Below are positions 25,993-34,936 of a stretch of DNA of 64,000 nucleotides, piece by piece. Made by a program: the position numbers and the translations under genes. Every line of letters begins with the position of its first letter. Positions within the stretch are counted from its first letter, which is position 1. The DNA comes from CAYNSX01 sp964400165 (lineage in GTDB: Bacteria > Armatimonadota > Hebobacteria > CAYNSX01), in the NCBI GenBank assembly GCA_964400165.1, contig CAYNSX010000003.1, positions 14,570-78,569 on the forward strand. The letters are read 5' to 3'. Under the pieces are notes generated by a model, which saw only the letters and a program-made list of their open reading frames with translations, did not search any database and was not told the origin of the DNA.

Positions 25993-27135
25993 TTAGGCCG
26001 CGGGCGCGGGCTTCGGCTGCGCCGCCTCTGCTTGTTTGCCTTCCCGGTAATACTCAATGAGCAGCCGCGCCACGGCAAGCGTCGGCGGGCCCATAAACAT
26101 CCCGACCACACCGAGCAACTGCAGCCCGACCAGCAGCGACAGCACGATCAACACCGGGTGCATCCGCAGCTGGTAGCCGATGACCATCGGCATCAGGTAC
26201 TTGCTTTCGATGACATGCAGCGCCGTCAGCGCGATGCTCAACCCGACGCCGAGACCGAAGTTCTGAAAGACCGCGATAAGCACAATCGGCAGACTGCCGA
26301 AGAGCGGACCGACCACGGGGATCAGTCGCGTCAGGCCCGCCCAGATACCCAGCGTCAGCCAAAACGGCATGTCATAACTGGAAAACTGGTCAATCCCCCA
26401 CAGGCCGAGCGCCACAATCAGGAAGGCAATGACGCCGAGCGTGACCTGCCCCTGAATGTATTTCTCCACGATGAACCCGACATCGCGCCCGACGCGCAGC
26501 GCAAACGCGCGCTTGGGCGGCGGCACAAAGAACAGGAACGCTTCTTGCACCCGGGTCGGTTCCGACAAGAGATAGAAGACCAGCATCGGCAGCAAGAGCA
26601 GTTCGACAATCAACTCCAGCGCCTGCAAGACGCGCTGCGTGAAGCGTCCCAGCCAGGCGGTCGCCAATTGCCCCAGCTTCTCGGTGTCCACCTGCGCTTC
26701 CTGGAACCAGCGCTCGATCCCGTTGGCGATCGGCGCCGGCACATAGCGCCGATAGTAGTCCCAGTGCCCCTGCCACTCCGCCTGCAGCGCCGGCAGGTCG
26801 CTCTCCTGGAACACAGCGAACTTTTCCATCATGCCGGCGAGTTCCACGCGGATCGGCTTCGACAGCGCCAAGATGATGAGGCCGAATACTATGAGCGCGG
26901 CCAGCATCACCACGATGGCGCTCGACAGGCGTGTCAGCGTCGCCTTGCGCCCGGTCAGTTTCAGTTGTGACAGGCGGTCGACCCACGGCTTGAGCAGATA
27001 GGTGACCATCAGCGCCAGCAGGAACAGCCAGAGCACCGACCGCACCCGCCAGATGACGAAGGCGGTGATGGTGAAGACCAGCGCCAGAACGACGAACCGC
27101 GGCCAGAAGTGCCGCGCTTCCCAAATCCGCTGCAT
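25993..27135 (-). CDS. AI-2E family transporter (UPF0118-type permease)
   Basis: A 380-residue polytopic membrane protein: two N-terminal helices, a large extracytoplasmic-type loop region (residues about 100-200), then further helices with the family features PMLVFYLLSEP, KYIQGQV, LTLGIWAGLTRLIPVVGPLFG and GPPTLAVARLL. The ATG at 27135 shares one base with the wecB stop (TGATG). The open frame extends 47 codons upstream into wecB but that is not family-like. AI-2E-family members export small molecules or ions. In this operon a role in envelope precursor movement is possible but not shown. Confidence 0.9.
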   Translation of the reverse strand: MQRIWEARHFWPRFVVLALVFTITAFVIWRVRSVLWLFLLALMVTYLLKPWVDRLSQLKLTGRKATLTRLSSAIVVMLAALIVFGLIILALSKPIRVELAGMMEKFAVFQESDLPALQAEWQGHWDYYRRYVPAPIANGIERWFQEAQVDTEKLGQLATAWLGRFTQRVLQALELIVELLLLPMLVFYLLSEPTRVQEAFLFFVPPPKRAFALRVGRDVGFIVEKYIQGQVTLGVIAFLIVALGLWGIDQFSSYDMPFWLTLGIWAGLTRLIPVVGPLFGSLPIVLIAVFQNFGLGVGLSIALTALHVIESKYLMPMVIGYQLRMHPVLIVLSLLVGLQLLGVVGMFMGPPTLAVARLLIEYYREGKQAEAAQPKPAPAA

Positions 27136-28301
27136 CAGCGCGCCCCCGCCGCGGGCGGCGCGAACGGCGCCGGCGGCCGCGGCGTCATTCCGAAGAAGTG
27201 CCGGAGCGCCTCGCGGATGCGCTCGGCCGCGTGCCCGTCGCCGTAAGGCGACACGCCGGGCCGCATCCGCTGCCACTCGGCGCGGTCATCGAGGATGCGC
27301 AGCGCTTCGGCCACAATCCGCTCCCGCCCGACACCCACCAAGCGGGCGGCGCCGGCGGCAATGACCTCGGGGCGCTCCGTCACCTCACGCGTCACCAGCA
27401 CCGGCACCTGCACCGCCGGCGCTTCTTCTTGAATGCCACCGGAGTCTGTGATGATGAGGTGGCTGCGCTCCATCAGTCGCACAAAGGTCGCATACTCGGG
27501 AGGCGGAATCAAACGCACCCGCACCTGCTTGCCGAGGATTCGCTCTATCCCCTCGCGCACCACCGGGTTCGGGTGCACAGCGAATACCACGACGACATCG
27601 GCGCGCGCCGTCACGATGTCGGCGAGCGCATGGCAAATGTTGTCCAGGTCGCCGCCCCAACTCTCGCGCCGGTGCGCCGTCACCAGAATGACCCGCTGCG
27701 GGTCGTCCGCCAGGCCGGCCAGATCGGCGGGGAGCGCTGTCGGCGCGTGCGCCTGCACATAGCGCAGCGCATCAATCACCGTGTTGCCGGTGAGCAGGAT
27801 GTGTGCCTCGCCAACGCCCTCACGGCGCAGGACATCCACCGCCACCTGGGTGGGCGCGAAGTGCAGTTCCGCGACTGTGCTGACGACCCGGCGATTCACC
27901 TCTTCGGGAAACGGGCGGAAGCGGTCGCCGCTGCGCAGCCCCGCCTCGACATGCCCGACCGGCACCTTGTGATAGAAGCCGACCAGCCCCGCCGCCATCA
28001 CGGTGGTCGTGTCGCCCTGCACCAGCAGGAAGTCGGGGCGCTCCGCGGCGAGCAGCCGCTCCATCCCCTCCAGCGCCCGCACGGTGATGTCGGTCAGCGT
28101 CTGCGTGCGCTGCATGATTTCTAGGTCGGCGTCGGGGGCGAGATCGAAGGCCTTGAGCGCGCCGGTCACCAACTCGCGGTGCTGGCCGGTCGAAACGAGA
28201 CGGGTCTCGAAATTAGGTTCGTTTCGCAAAGCATGCACGACCGGGGCGAGTTTGATGGCTTCGGGCCGAGTCCCGAGGGCGACGACGATGCGGCGGGCCA
28301 T
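27135..28301 (-). CDS. wecB: UDP-N-acetylglucosamine 2-epimerase (non-hydrolysing)
   Basis: Interconverts UDP-GlcNAc and UDP-ManNAc for surface glycan synthesis in the cytoplasm. 388 residues with the family motifs GTRPEAIKLAP near the N-terminus, VQGDTTT, HVEAGLRSG, FPEEVNRR, VTAHRRESW and TDSGGIQEEA. The C-terminal 25 residues form a Pro/Ala tail. It begins 3 nt after the tagO-like stop and overlaps the next gene by one base. The combination with a TagO/WecA-type transferase points to an undecaprenyl-linked GlcNAc/ManNAc glycan such as a teichoic-acid-like or ECA-like polymer. Confidence 0.95.
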   Translation of the reverse strand: MARRIVVALGTRPEAIKLAPVVHALRNEPNFETRLVSTGQHRELVTGALKAFDLAPDADLEIMQRTQTLTDITVRALEGMERLLAAERPDFLLVQGDTTTVMAAGLVGFYHKVPVGHVEAGLRSGDRFRPFPEEVNRRVVSTVAELHFAPTQVAVDVLRREGVGEAHILLTGNTVIDALRYVQAHAPTALPADLAGLADDPQRVILVTAHRRESWGGDLDNICHALADIVTARADVVVVFAVHPNPVVREGIERILGKQVRVRLIPPPEYATFVRLMERSHLIITDSGGIQEEAPAVQVPVLVTREVTERPEVIAAGAARLVGVGRERIVAEALRILDDRAEWQRMRPGVSPYGDGHAAERIREALRHFFGMTPRPPAPFAPPAAGAR

Positions 28302-28304
28302 CGG

Positions 28305-29357
28305 TTAGCCGAGCCGGGCGACCAGCGCGGCCAGCACGGTGCACACGCCGCAGACCAGGTACAGAAACAGCACGGTCGCCCGTTGCGACCAGCCCAGCCC
28401 GAGCAGCCGGTGATGCACATGGCCGCGGTCGGCGCTGAAAATCGGCCGGCGGCGGATGAGCCGCCGCACCACCGCAAAAGTGACATCGAGCAGCGGCAAC
28501 AGCAGCACAATGAACGGCACCACCAACGCGAAAGCCGTAGCGGTCTTGAAGCCGCCGAGAATGGAGGCGGTGGCGATCCAGTAGCCGAGGAACATACTGC
28601 CCAAGTCGCCCATAATCACCCGGGCCGGATTGAAGTTGTAAGGCAGGAAGCCGAGACACCCGCCCGCCAGCGCCGCCGACAGGACCGCCGCCGCCGCCGC
28701 CGCGCTGCCGCCGCGCGAGAGCGCCAAATAGACAAAGCCGGCGGCGAAAATCGCCCCCGCGCCCGCGGCCAGTCCGTCGAGGCCGTCGAGCAGGTTCATC
28801 GCGTTCATCACCAGCACTACCCACAACACCGTCACCACGGCGCTGGCGCCGGCGCCGAGGAGGATGAAGTCGGGGTTGAAACTCACGCCCAGCGGCGCCA
28901 GCGCGTGCAGGATGGGATGCCCGTGCGGGAATGGATTCGAGACCGCGTCGATGCGCACGCCCCACAACGGCAGCAGCATCGCAACGCCGACCTGTCCGGC
29001 GAGTTTTGCCAGCGGACGCAGTTTGTAACGGTCATCCACCGCGCCGACGATGGCGATGAGCACGCCGCCGCCCAGGAGCGCGTAGACGATCGGGCGCGTC
29101 GTCGCGGGCAGCGTGCCCGCCACGGCCAACACCGCGGTCGCCACGCCGGCCACGACCGCCAGCCCGCCCCAGGTCGGCAAAGGCTTGGTGTGGACGCCGC
29201 GGGCAGTTGGCTGCGCGATGGCGCCGACGCGAGTCGCCAGCGCGATCGCGGCAGGCGTCAGCGCCGCCGTCATTCCGGCGGCCACCAGCAGCGACACGAT
29301 CACCGTCAGCAGCATCGTGTCCCAGAGCGGCGCATCGATGCCGATGGCGGCGAACAT
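28305..29357 (-). CDS. Undecaprenyl-phosphate GlcNAc-1-phosphate transferase (TagO/WecA-like)
   Basis: Polytopic glycosyltransferase-4-family enzyme of 350 residues that starts lipid-linked glycan assembly by moving a sugar-1-phosphate from UDP-GlcNAc to undecaprenyl phosphate. Catalytic acidic motifs are IVGAVDDRY, the Mg-binding NAMNLLDGLDGLA and MGDLGSMFLGY. The C-terminal loop HVHHRLLGLG matches the WecA/TagO group (HIHH), not MraY. About eleven membrane segments. Its start overlaps the dCMP deaminase stop. A second MraY-like protein in this window is the kinase fusion at 39.3-42.2 kb. Confidence 0.92.
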   Translation of the reverse strand: MFAAIGIDAPLWDTMLLTVIVSLLVAAGMTAALTPAAIALATRVGAIAQPTARGVHTKPLPTWGGLAVVAGVATAVLAVAGTLPATTRPIVYALLGGGVLIAIVGAVDDRYKLRPLAKLAGQVGVAMLLPLWGVRIDAVSNPFPHGHPILHALAPLGVSFNPDFILLGAGASAVVTVLWVVLVMNAMNLLDGLDGLAAGAGAIFAAGFVYLALSRGGSAAAAAAVLSAALAGGCLGFLPYNFNPARVIMGDLGSMFLGYWIATASILGGFKTATAFALVVPFIVLLLPLLDVTFAVVRRLIRRRPIFSADRGHVHHRLLGLGWSQRATVLFLYLVCGVCTVLAALVARLG

Positions 29358-29833
29358 CAGCGGGCTGTCCCGTCGGCGCCGAGTTGGTGCAAGGCCACAC
29401 CGGCTTCTTCCAGCATCCGGCGGCCGAGTTCATCGGGATACTCCCCGGCGAAGACGATGCGGTTGACGCCGGAATTGATGATGAGTTTGGCGCAGTTGCT
29501 GCACGGGCTGTCCGTGCAATACACCGTCGAAACGTTCGTGGAAACGCCGTGGAGCGCGGCTTGGGCGATGGCATTGGCTTCGGCGTGGGCAGCGCGCTGG
29601 CAGCTCTCCCGTGCCGGCTGGTCGCCGAGTTTGAGGGTCATCAGCAGACAGCCCTCATCCGTGCAGTGCGGCAGGCCGCTGGGGGCGCCGTTGTAGCCAC
29701 TGGAAAGGAGCCGCTTGTTGCGCACGATGACGGCGCCGACATTGCGCCGCGGGCAGGTGGAGCGTTCGGCGACCACGCGGGCGATCTTCATGAAGTACTC
29801 GTCCCAGGAGGGACGGTCTTTCGGGACGCTCAA
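29357..29833 (-). CDS. Deoxycytidylate (dCMP) deaminase, ComEB-like
   Basis: Zinc enzyme converting dCMP to dUMP for thymidylate synthesis; named comEB in Bacillus. Zinc and catalytic residues are HAEANAI and PCSNCAK. The N-terminal RPSWDEYFMKIA and YNGAPSGLPHC are typical. I choose the TTG at 29833 (158 residues, starting at the LSVPKDRPSW segment) because this gives the family length. The frame is open to 29884, so the start is uncertain. It heads the operon with the tagO-like gene and wecB, an arrangement also common in Firmicutes. Confidence 0.88.
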   Translation of the reverse strand: MSVPKDRPSWDEYFMKIARVVAERSTCPRRNVGAVIVRNKRLLSSGYNGAPSGLPHCTDEGCLLMTLKLGDQPARESCQRAAHAEANAIAQAALHGVSTNVSTVYCTDSPCSNCAKLIINSGVNRIVFAGEYPDELGRRMLEEAGVALHQLGADGTAR

Positions 29834-29944
29834 GCCCGGCCCCCGGAGGGACGCCCGGCCCCGCGCGCGCCACGGCGCGCACACGGTCTCGCGGAGCGAT
29901 TCGAGCGGATGTCGTGCGCCATCGACGACCTCGCGTGCAGTGTA

Positions 29945-29964
29945 GCACGCCCCTGCGGGCGTGC
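29945..29964. terminator. Short perfect hairpin between two minus-strand operons
   Basis: GCACGCCC (29945-29952) and GGGCGTGC (29957-29964) form an 8-bp stem with a 4-nt loop, 2 nt past the sensor-kinase stop. It lacks a T-run on the minus strand, so it may be a Rho-independent-like stop, a processing site or a repeat element. Confidence 0.4.
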
Positions 29965-29966
29965 CG

Positions 29967-31700
29967 TTACGCCGGCGCGGCCGCCGGCGCCTTCTTCGGC
30001 AGTTCGACGCGGAAGGCGGACCCCTGACCCAGTTTGCTCTGCACGGTGATGTCGCCGCCGTGCGCCTTCACCAGCGCCTGCACCAGGTACAGGCCGATGC
30101 CGGCGCCGCCCGCCCGCATCGTCATGTGGTCTTCAACGCGGTGGAACTGCAAGAAAATCTTGTCGAGGTGCTCCTCGGGAATGCCGATGCCCTGGTCGGA
30201 TACCCAGAAAGCGATCCGGTCGGCGGACTCTTCCAGCCCGACGCTGATCGTGCCGCCGTCGGGGCTGTACTTGACCGCGTTGCTCAACAGGTTGTTGATG
30301 ACCTGCTCGATCTTGTCGGCGTCGCAGTCGATTTTCACCGCGTGGTCGGGCAGTTTCTTGACGAACACATGCCGCTGCGTCGTGGATTGATAGACCTGCG
30401 TGATGCGGCCCAGCGTGGCGGTCAGATCCACTTCGCTGTAATCCACCTGCAGCGCCCGGCCCGACTCGATGCGCGCCACATTGAGCAGGTCGCCGATGAG
30501 CCGCACCAGGCGGTCACACTCGCTGTCGATGACCTGGTAGAACTCCCGCTGCGTCTCGCGGTCGTAATAGCCCTCTTCGTCTTCGAGCAGCGTGCGGATG
30601 AACCCCTTGATCGAGGTCAGCGGCGTGCGCAGTTCGTGCGAGACGCTGGAGACGAATTCGGTCTTCATCCGCTCGACATTGCGCAATTCGGTGATGTCCA
30701 TCAGCGTGGCGACGACGCCGACGAGCGCCCCGTCGTTGCCCTTCACCGGGCCGGTCTGCACCTGATAGATGCGCTGCTGCGGGTGGAAGAGCGTCACTTC
30801 GGCGCGCTGCTCTTCGCGCTGTTGCAGCGTCTGCGTGAGCAACTGCGCCACTTCGTGCTCTTGCACGACCTCGGCCACGGTGCGCCCTTCGTAGCCGTCG
30901 GCCGACAGCCCGAACATCCCCCGGGCCGAATGGTTGATGAGCATAATTTTGCCGTCGGCGTCGAGCACGACGACGCCCGCCATCATGCTGTGCAGCGTCT
31001 CTTCGAGGCGCCGCTTCTCCTCCGACACCCGAATCATCAGGCGCGCGTTGGAGATAACCGCGGCGGCGCTGCGCGCCAGCACCGTCAGCAGGCGGATGTC
31101 GTCCTCGTTGAACGCCTCGTTGCGGCGCTTGTTGAACGCGTGCAGGACGCCGATGCGCTTGCGGATGGTCGCCGATTCATCGGCGCCGCGCCGTTCGAGC
31201 ACCAGCGGCACCGACACCGCGTTGTGCAACTTCAGCAGCGCCACCGGCTCGGTGACGATCGGGTCCGCAATGCAATCCGCCACGATGCGCGCCTTGCCCG
31301 ACTGGAAGACCTCGCCCGACAGCCCCTCGGCGGATGGGATGCGGAGTTGGCGCGCTTCGTCGTCGGTGATGCCGTGCGCGGGCGTCTCGGCGACGAGTTC
31401 GCCCCGCTCCTCGTTGATGAGCATGATGACGCACTTGTCGGCCTGCAGAATCATCGCCACCTTCTTGACGAAGGTGCGCAGCGTCGCTTCGAGCTCGGCG
31501 GGGGTGCTGATGGGCGGCGGTGGCTCTGACGCCGAAGAGAGCCGGTCCTCGAGCTGGCGCCGGTGCCGTTCCAAACGGCTGATCTCCGCCCGCAAACGGC
31601 GGAGTTCGGCTTCTACGCGGTCGCGTTCCGGCGTTGAACCGGCCAATTCAGGCACGATGCGCCCCCCTGGCGGCGCGCTTGGCACCGCCCGGAGGAACAT
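29967..31700 (-). CDS. GAF-PAS sensor histidine kinase (cytoplasmic)
   Basis: The 577-residue kinase has an N-terminal coiled coil (residues about 25-60). A GAF domain follows (about 65-220, with INEERGELVAETPAHGI and AFNKRRNEAFNEDD), then a PAS domain (about 235-345, VVVLDADGKIMLIN). The kinase core has the phospho-acceptor H355 in VSHELRTPLTS and N/G boxes NNLLSNAVKYS, DQGIGIP and GAGIGLYLV. No membrane segments are seen, so it senses a cytoplasmic or redox signal. Its gene follows the Trp/Tyr-rich exported protein by 21 bp, suggesting one operon. No receiver-domain partner is adjacent; the closest candidate is the receiver-less winged-helix gene at 34451. Confidence 0.92.
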   Translation of the reverse strand: MFLRAVPSAPPGGRIVPELAGSTPERDRVEAELRRLRAEISRLERHRRQLEDRLSSASEPPPPISTPAELEATLRTFVKKVAMILQADKCVIMLINEERGELVAETPAHGITDDEARQLRIPSAEGLSGEVFQSGKARIVADCIADPIVTEPVALLKLHNAVSVPLVLERRGADESATIRKRIGVLHAFNKRRNEAFNEDDIRLLTVLARSAAAVISNARLMIRVSEEKRRLEETLHSMMAGVVVLDADGKIMLINHSARGMFGLSADGYEGRTVAEVVQEHEVAQLLTQTLQQREEQRAEVTLFHPQQRIYQVQTGPVKGNDGALVGVVATLMDITELRNVERMKTEFVSSVSHELRTPLTSIKGFIRTLLEDEEGYYDRETQREFYQVIDSECDRLVRLIGDLLNVARIESGRALQVDYSEVDLTATLGRITQVYQSTTQRHVFVKKLPDHAVKIDCDADKIEQVINNLLSNAVKYSPDGGTISVGLEESADRIAFWVSDQGIGIPEEHLDKIFLQFHRVEDHMTMRAGGAGIGLYLVQALVKAHGGDITVQSKLGQGSAFRVELPKKAPAAAPA

Positions 31701-31721
31701 CCGGCCTGGCGGTGGCTGCGC

Positions 31722-33257
31722 TTAGTACCCGGTGCTGCCGGCGCGGACGGACGAGGCGTCGGTCGGTTGCTGCACGACGCGCTCGATCGCCCAGCGCACG
31801 GAACCCCCGATATTGTACCGTCCGAGCACATAGGTTACACGCACCGCCTGTCGATAGCCCTGGTTGTCTGTAAAGACATGCAGGGCGTCGGCCTCGACGA
31901 CCCCATCCGAGACGCTCGGCCGGACCGAGACATACTCGAAGTATTCGGTCTGCATCCAGGCCAGCCCGTCCTCGGTCATCCGGATGAAGGCGGCGGCGGA
32001 AATCCGCTCCTCACGGCCATCGGCGTCGGTGAGCGTGACACCCCGGGTGGGGTGCAGATGGGGCGCCAGATAACTGGCGTCGCTCTGCAGCCAAGCCGAG
32101 CGGATGTCGTCCAGGACGGCGTCATACGGCACCGGCCGGGCGCTGGTGTAGGCGGCCCCGCCACCATAGTGGTTCGCCGAGCTGATGGAGATGACCAATG
32201 GCCGGAAGATGAAGGCGACTCCATAGCTATAACCCCAGGGGGTGGCGCAGTAGGGCGCGTAGCCCCAGTAGTCCCACGGAGAATAGGCACCGTAGGATGG
32301 CGGGTAATAGCCGCTGCTCCACCAGAACGGGTCATACCAGCAGTTGAGGCGGGTGAACCAGACCACCCGCGGGTTGTAGGGATAGACGCAGTAGTTCTGC
32401 GGCCACCAAGTCGGCGGGCACGAGGGCACAAAGAAGGCCGTGCAGAACCGTCCCGGCGTGCTGTGGTTCCAGCCGTGGTGGAATGGATCGGTAAGCGAGC
32501 CCTGAATGGCGATGCCTGAACGCTCGCCGAGACTGCCGCGCGGCAATTGCGGCCGCACCATTTCCGGCGCTGCCGGCCTGCCGACGCGGGGGTCGACCTT
32601 CTGCTCCGGCTGCCCGCGGATGAAATAGAATCCGCTGCCCTGCTGCCCGCCCGGGTTCGGCTTGCCCAGGTCGGGGCGCGTCTGTCCCGGTCCCGTGATC
32701 GGTTTCCCATCGGGGCCTCGGGGGTCAACCCAAATCATTCCGCGGCTCTCCGGCGCGCGGGGCTGCACACCCAGGCGCGGGTCGCCTTGCGGCGCGCGCG
32801 CTTGCGGCGGCTGATACGGCCCGTAGCGCACATCGCCGCGCAGCGGCTCGCGTGCCTCGGGCAGCGACGGCGTTGGGCGGCCGTAAACGCTGCCGGGCGC
32901 GGTGCGCTGGTCGCCGAGGCGCGGGTCGGTCACGCGCGGGGCGGTGGCGACGGAGCGCCCGTCGCTGATTCGTGGGGAGCGCGGGTCAGCGCCGCGCGAC
33001 GGCGGAGCGACTGCGGTGCGACCGCTGCTTCGAACCGGGCCGACGGTCGTCGCGCCGCGCGCGGGCGCTCGCGGCGCAGGCGCGCTGCGCGCTTCGACCT
33101 TCTTGGGCGGTGCCGGCGGGCTGGACTTCTCGGAACTCTTGGAGTCGTCCTTCGCGCGCGCCATCGTGGAGAGGAGGACGAGGGCCAGGAACGCCGCGCA
33201 CGCAGTCAGCCACGCGGACTTGCGGTACCGCGGTCGGGCCACTGAAATCGCTCGCAT
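31722..33257 (-). CDS. Exported Pro/Arg-rich and Trp/Tyr-rich protein of unknown function
   Basis: The 511-residue product has a signal peptide (Ala-rich, ending STMARA-KDD). A long disordered region follows (about 35-240), rich in Pro, Arg and Ala with recurring DPRL/GDPRLG motifs. The segment about 270-350 is extraordinarily rich in Trp, Tyr, Cys and Pro (for example WWPQNYCVYPYNP, YDPFWWSSGYYPPSYG). The C-terminal 130 residues look like a compact alpha-beta domain. The ribosome site is strong (GGGAGGTG 5 nt before ATG). A stem GCTCCCC/GGGGAGC (33270-33276, 33279-33285) sits just upstream of that site and could affect translation. No known family is recognised. It probably forms an envelope or surface-associated matrix, co-expressed with the sensor kinase. 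Confidence 0.75.
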   Translation of the reverse strand: MRAISVARPRYRKSAWLTACAAFLALVLLSTMARAKDDSKSSEKSSPPAPPKKVEARSAPAPRAPARGATTVGPVRSSGRTAVAPPSRGADPRSPRISDGRSVATAPRVTDPRLGDQRTAPGSVYGRPTPSLPEAREPLRGDVRYGPYQPPQARAPQGDPRLGVQPRAPESRGMIWVDPRGPDGKPITGPGQTRPDLGKPNPGGQQGSGFYFIRGQPEQKVDPRVGRPAAPEMVRPQLPRGSLGERSGIAIQGSLTDPFHHGWNHSTPGRFCTAFFVPSCPPTWWPQNYCVYPYNPRVVWFTRLNCWYDPFWWSSGYYPPSYGAYSPWDYWGYAPYCATPWGYSYGVAFIFRPLVISISSANHYGGGAAYTSARPVPYDAVLDDIRSAWLQSDASYLAPHLHPTRGVTLTDADGREERISAAAFIRMTEDGLAWMQTEYFEYVSVRPSVSDGVVEADALHVFTDNQGYRQAVRVTYVLGRYNIGGSVRWAIERVVQQPTDASSVRAGSTGY

Positions 33258-33269
33258 CGTTCACCTCCC

Positions 33270-33285
33270 GCTCCCCGTGGGGAGC
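33270..33285 (-). promoter_or_regulatory. Leader hairpin next to the ribosome binding site
   Basis: GCTCCCC and GGGGAGC form a perfect 7-bp stem with a 2-nt loop, ending about 13 nt from the start codon of the 511-residue exported protein. The Shine-Dalgarno GGGAGGTG starts 1-2 nt past the stem. It could act as a translation control element or as protection of the mRNA 5' end. Confidence 0.4.
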
Positions 33286-33368
33286 CGGATTGCCATGCTG
33301 TGCTGCTATTACATTAGACACATCCTACAGGAAAGTGTTTCCCGTAATCGGCGGCCTATAACCAGCCG

Positions 33369-34448
33369 TCAGGCGTGGAAGCGCACTATTACGACATCCC
33401 CGTCGTGGATGGCGTAACCGGCGCCCTCGGAACGCACCTGGCCGTGGTCGTGCGCCGCCTTCCACGACCCGGCGGCGACGAGCGTATCGAACGGCAGCAC
33501 TTCCGCCCGGACGAACCCCGCCGCCATATCCGTGTGGATGCGCGCCGCCGCGTCCTTGGCCGTTGTGCCGGCGGCGACGCTCCACGCCCGAGCTTCGCGG
33601 CCGACGATGGTGTAGAAAGTGACCCGCCCCAGCGCCCGCCCGCACGCCGCCAGCACCGCGCCGACGGCGTCGCCGGTGTCGCCGCCCTCGCTTTCGAAGG
33701 CGACGCGCTCGTCGGGTGAAAGGTCAGCCAAGTCCGCCACCAGCCGGGCGCGCAGCGGGATGACTTCCGCCGGCGTCACACACTCGCGCAGTGCGGCAAG
33801 CCAGGCGTCCTCTTGTGGGTCGCCGGCATCACCCAGGTTGGCGAGATAGAGCAGCGGCGGGCGCGTCACCAGCGCCACCGTGTCACGCGGTATGTCGGCG
33901 ATGCCTGTCCAGGTGCGCGCCGCGTGTCCGGCGTCCAGATGCGCTCGCAAAGAGTTCAGCCCGTCGGCGTGCCCGGCCTGCGCCTGCTGCCCGATGCGCT
34001 CCAGGTGCTTCACTTTCTTCAGTGCTCGATCGATGGCTGCCAGATCGGCGAGCAGCATCTCCGTCTCGATGACGCCAACATCGCGCGCCGGGTCGACGGC
34101 ATCGAGCGGGTGCGCCACCTGCTCGTTCGCAAAACAGCGCACCACATGCAGCACGGCATCGACATCACGCAGATGCCCGAGGAATTCCGACCCCAGCCCG
34201 GCGCCGGTGCTGGCGCCCGGCACCAGTCCCGCCAGGTCCACGATCTCCAGCGAGTCGGGGACGATGCGCTCCTGGCCGGCGAGCGCGGCAAGCCGCTCCA
34301 GGCGCGGGTCCGCGATGCGGACGATGCCGCGCGCGGCGTCCACCGTCGTGAACGCATACGGCCCGACGCGCCCACCGGCGTGCGTCAGCGCGTTGAAAAC
34401 GGTGGTCTTGCCCGCGTTCGGCAGTCCGACCAACCCGACCGACAGCAC
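33369..34448 (-). CDS. ychF: YchF/OLA1-family GTPase/ATPase
   Basis: Ribosome-associated P-loop NTPase of the Obg-like YchF family, 359 residues. It begins at a GTG with MLSVGLVGLPNAGKTT; the P-loop is residues 8-15. Supporting blocks are DPRLERLAALAG, DLAGLVPGASTGAGLG and LHVVRCF, a coiled-coil arm, and a C-terminal TGS domain (VTFYTIVGREARAWSV, IHTDMAAGFVRAEVL). The normal YchF P-loop is NVGKST; Ala and Thr replace Val and Ser here. It is the last gene of an overlapping four-gene operon, starting 2 nt after the winged-helix gene. Confidence 0.93.
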   Translation of the reverse strand: MLSVGLVGLPNAGKTTVFNALTHAGGRVGPYAFTTVDAARGIVRIADPRLERLAALAGQERIVPDSLEIVDLAGLVPGASTGAGLGSEFLGHLRDVDAVLHVVRCFANEQVAHPLDAVDPARDVGVIETEMLLADLAAIDRALKKVKHLERIGQQAQAGHADGLNSLRAHLDAGHAARTWTGIADIPRDTVALVTRPPLLYLANLGDAGDPQEDAWLAALRECVTPAEVIPLRARLVADLADLSPDERVAFESEGGDTGDAVGAVLAACGRALGRVTFYTIVGREARAWSVAAGTTAKDAAARIHTDMAAGFVRAEVLPFDTLVAAGSWKAAHDHGQVRSEGAGYAIHDGDVVIVRFHA

Positions 34449-34450
34449 CC

Positions 34451-34936
34451 CTATGCTCCGAGCCGATAGCCGATGTGGCGGACGGTCTGCAGGAACGCGC
34501 CGTATTCCGCGCCGAGTTTCCGGCGTAAACGGTAGATGTGCACATCCACCGTCTTCGTGCTGCCGAAATAGTCGCGCCCCCAGACTTCCTGCAACAGGCG
34601 CTCACGGCTGATGGCGCGCCCGGGCCGCTCGACGAAATGCCGCAGCAGTTCGAATTCGCGGTGCGACATCGGCACCGCCGTCCCACTGATTTCAACGCGG
34701 CGCGCATCGAGGTCGAGACGCAGGTCGCGCCATTGCAGGAATCCGATCGGCCCGAGTTCGCTCAAGATGCGGTGGAGCGCGGCCCGGCCGGCGTCGGAGA
34801 GTCCCAGACTCGCCGGGTTCTGGTCAATCGTCTGCGCCAGTTGGGCGCGCTCGGTCGGCGACAGCGCTCGCAGCGCCGTCACCACCTGCTCGGCGAGCGC
34901 AGCGATGCCCTCCGGGGTGCCCGGCGCATCAGCCAT
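34451..34936 (-). CDS. OmpR/PhoB-type winged-helix DNA-binding protein lacking a receiver domain
   Basis: The 161-residue protein has a C-terminal trans_reg_C winged helix (about residues 65-160). Its features are LRLDLDARRVEISG, MSHREFELLRHFVERPGRAISRERLLQEVWG, the recognition region STKTVDVHIYRLRRKL and VRHIGYRL. The N-terminal 60 residues are helical with no Asp-pocket receiver fold. It therefore probably binds DNA without phosphorylation by a classical kinase. Its start overlaps the end of the YqgF-CCA gene by 8 nt. The location between a tRNA-processing enzyme and YchF is unusual for a response regulator relative. Confidence 0.85.
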   Translation of the reverse strand: MADAPGTPEGIAALAEQVVTALRALSPTERAQLAQTIDQNPASLGLSDAGRAALHRILSELGPIGFLQWRDLRLDLDARRVEISGTAVPMSHREFELLRHFVERPGRAISRERLLQEVWGRDYFGSTKTVDVHIYRLRRKLGAEYGAFLQTVRHIGYRLGA

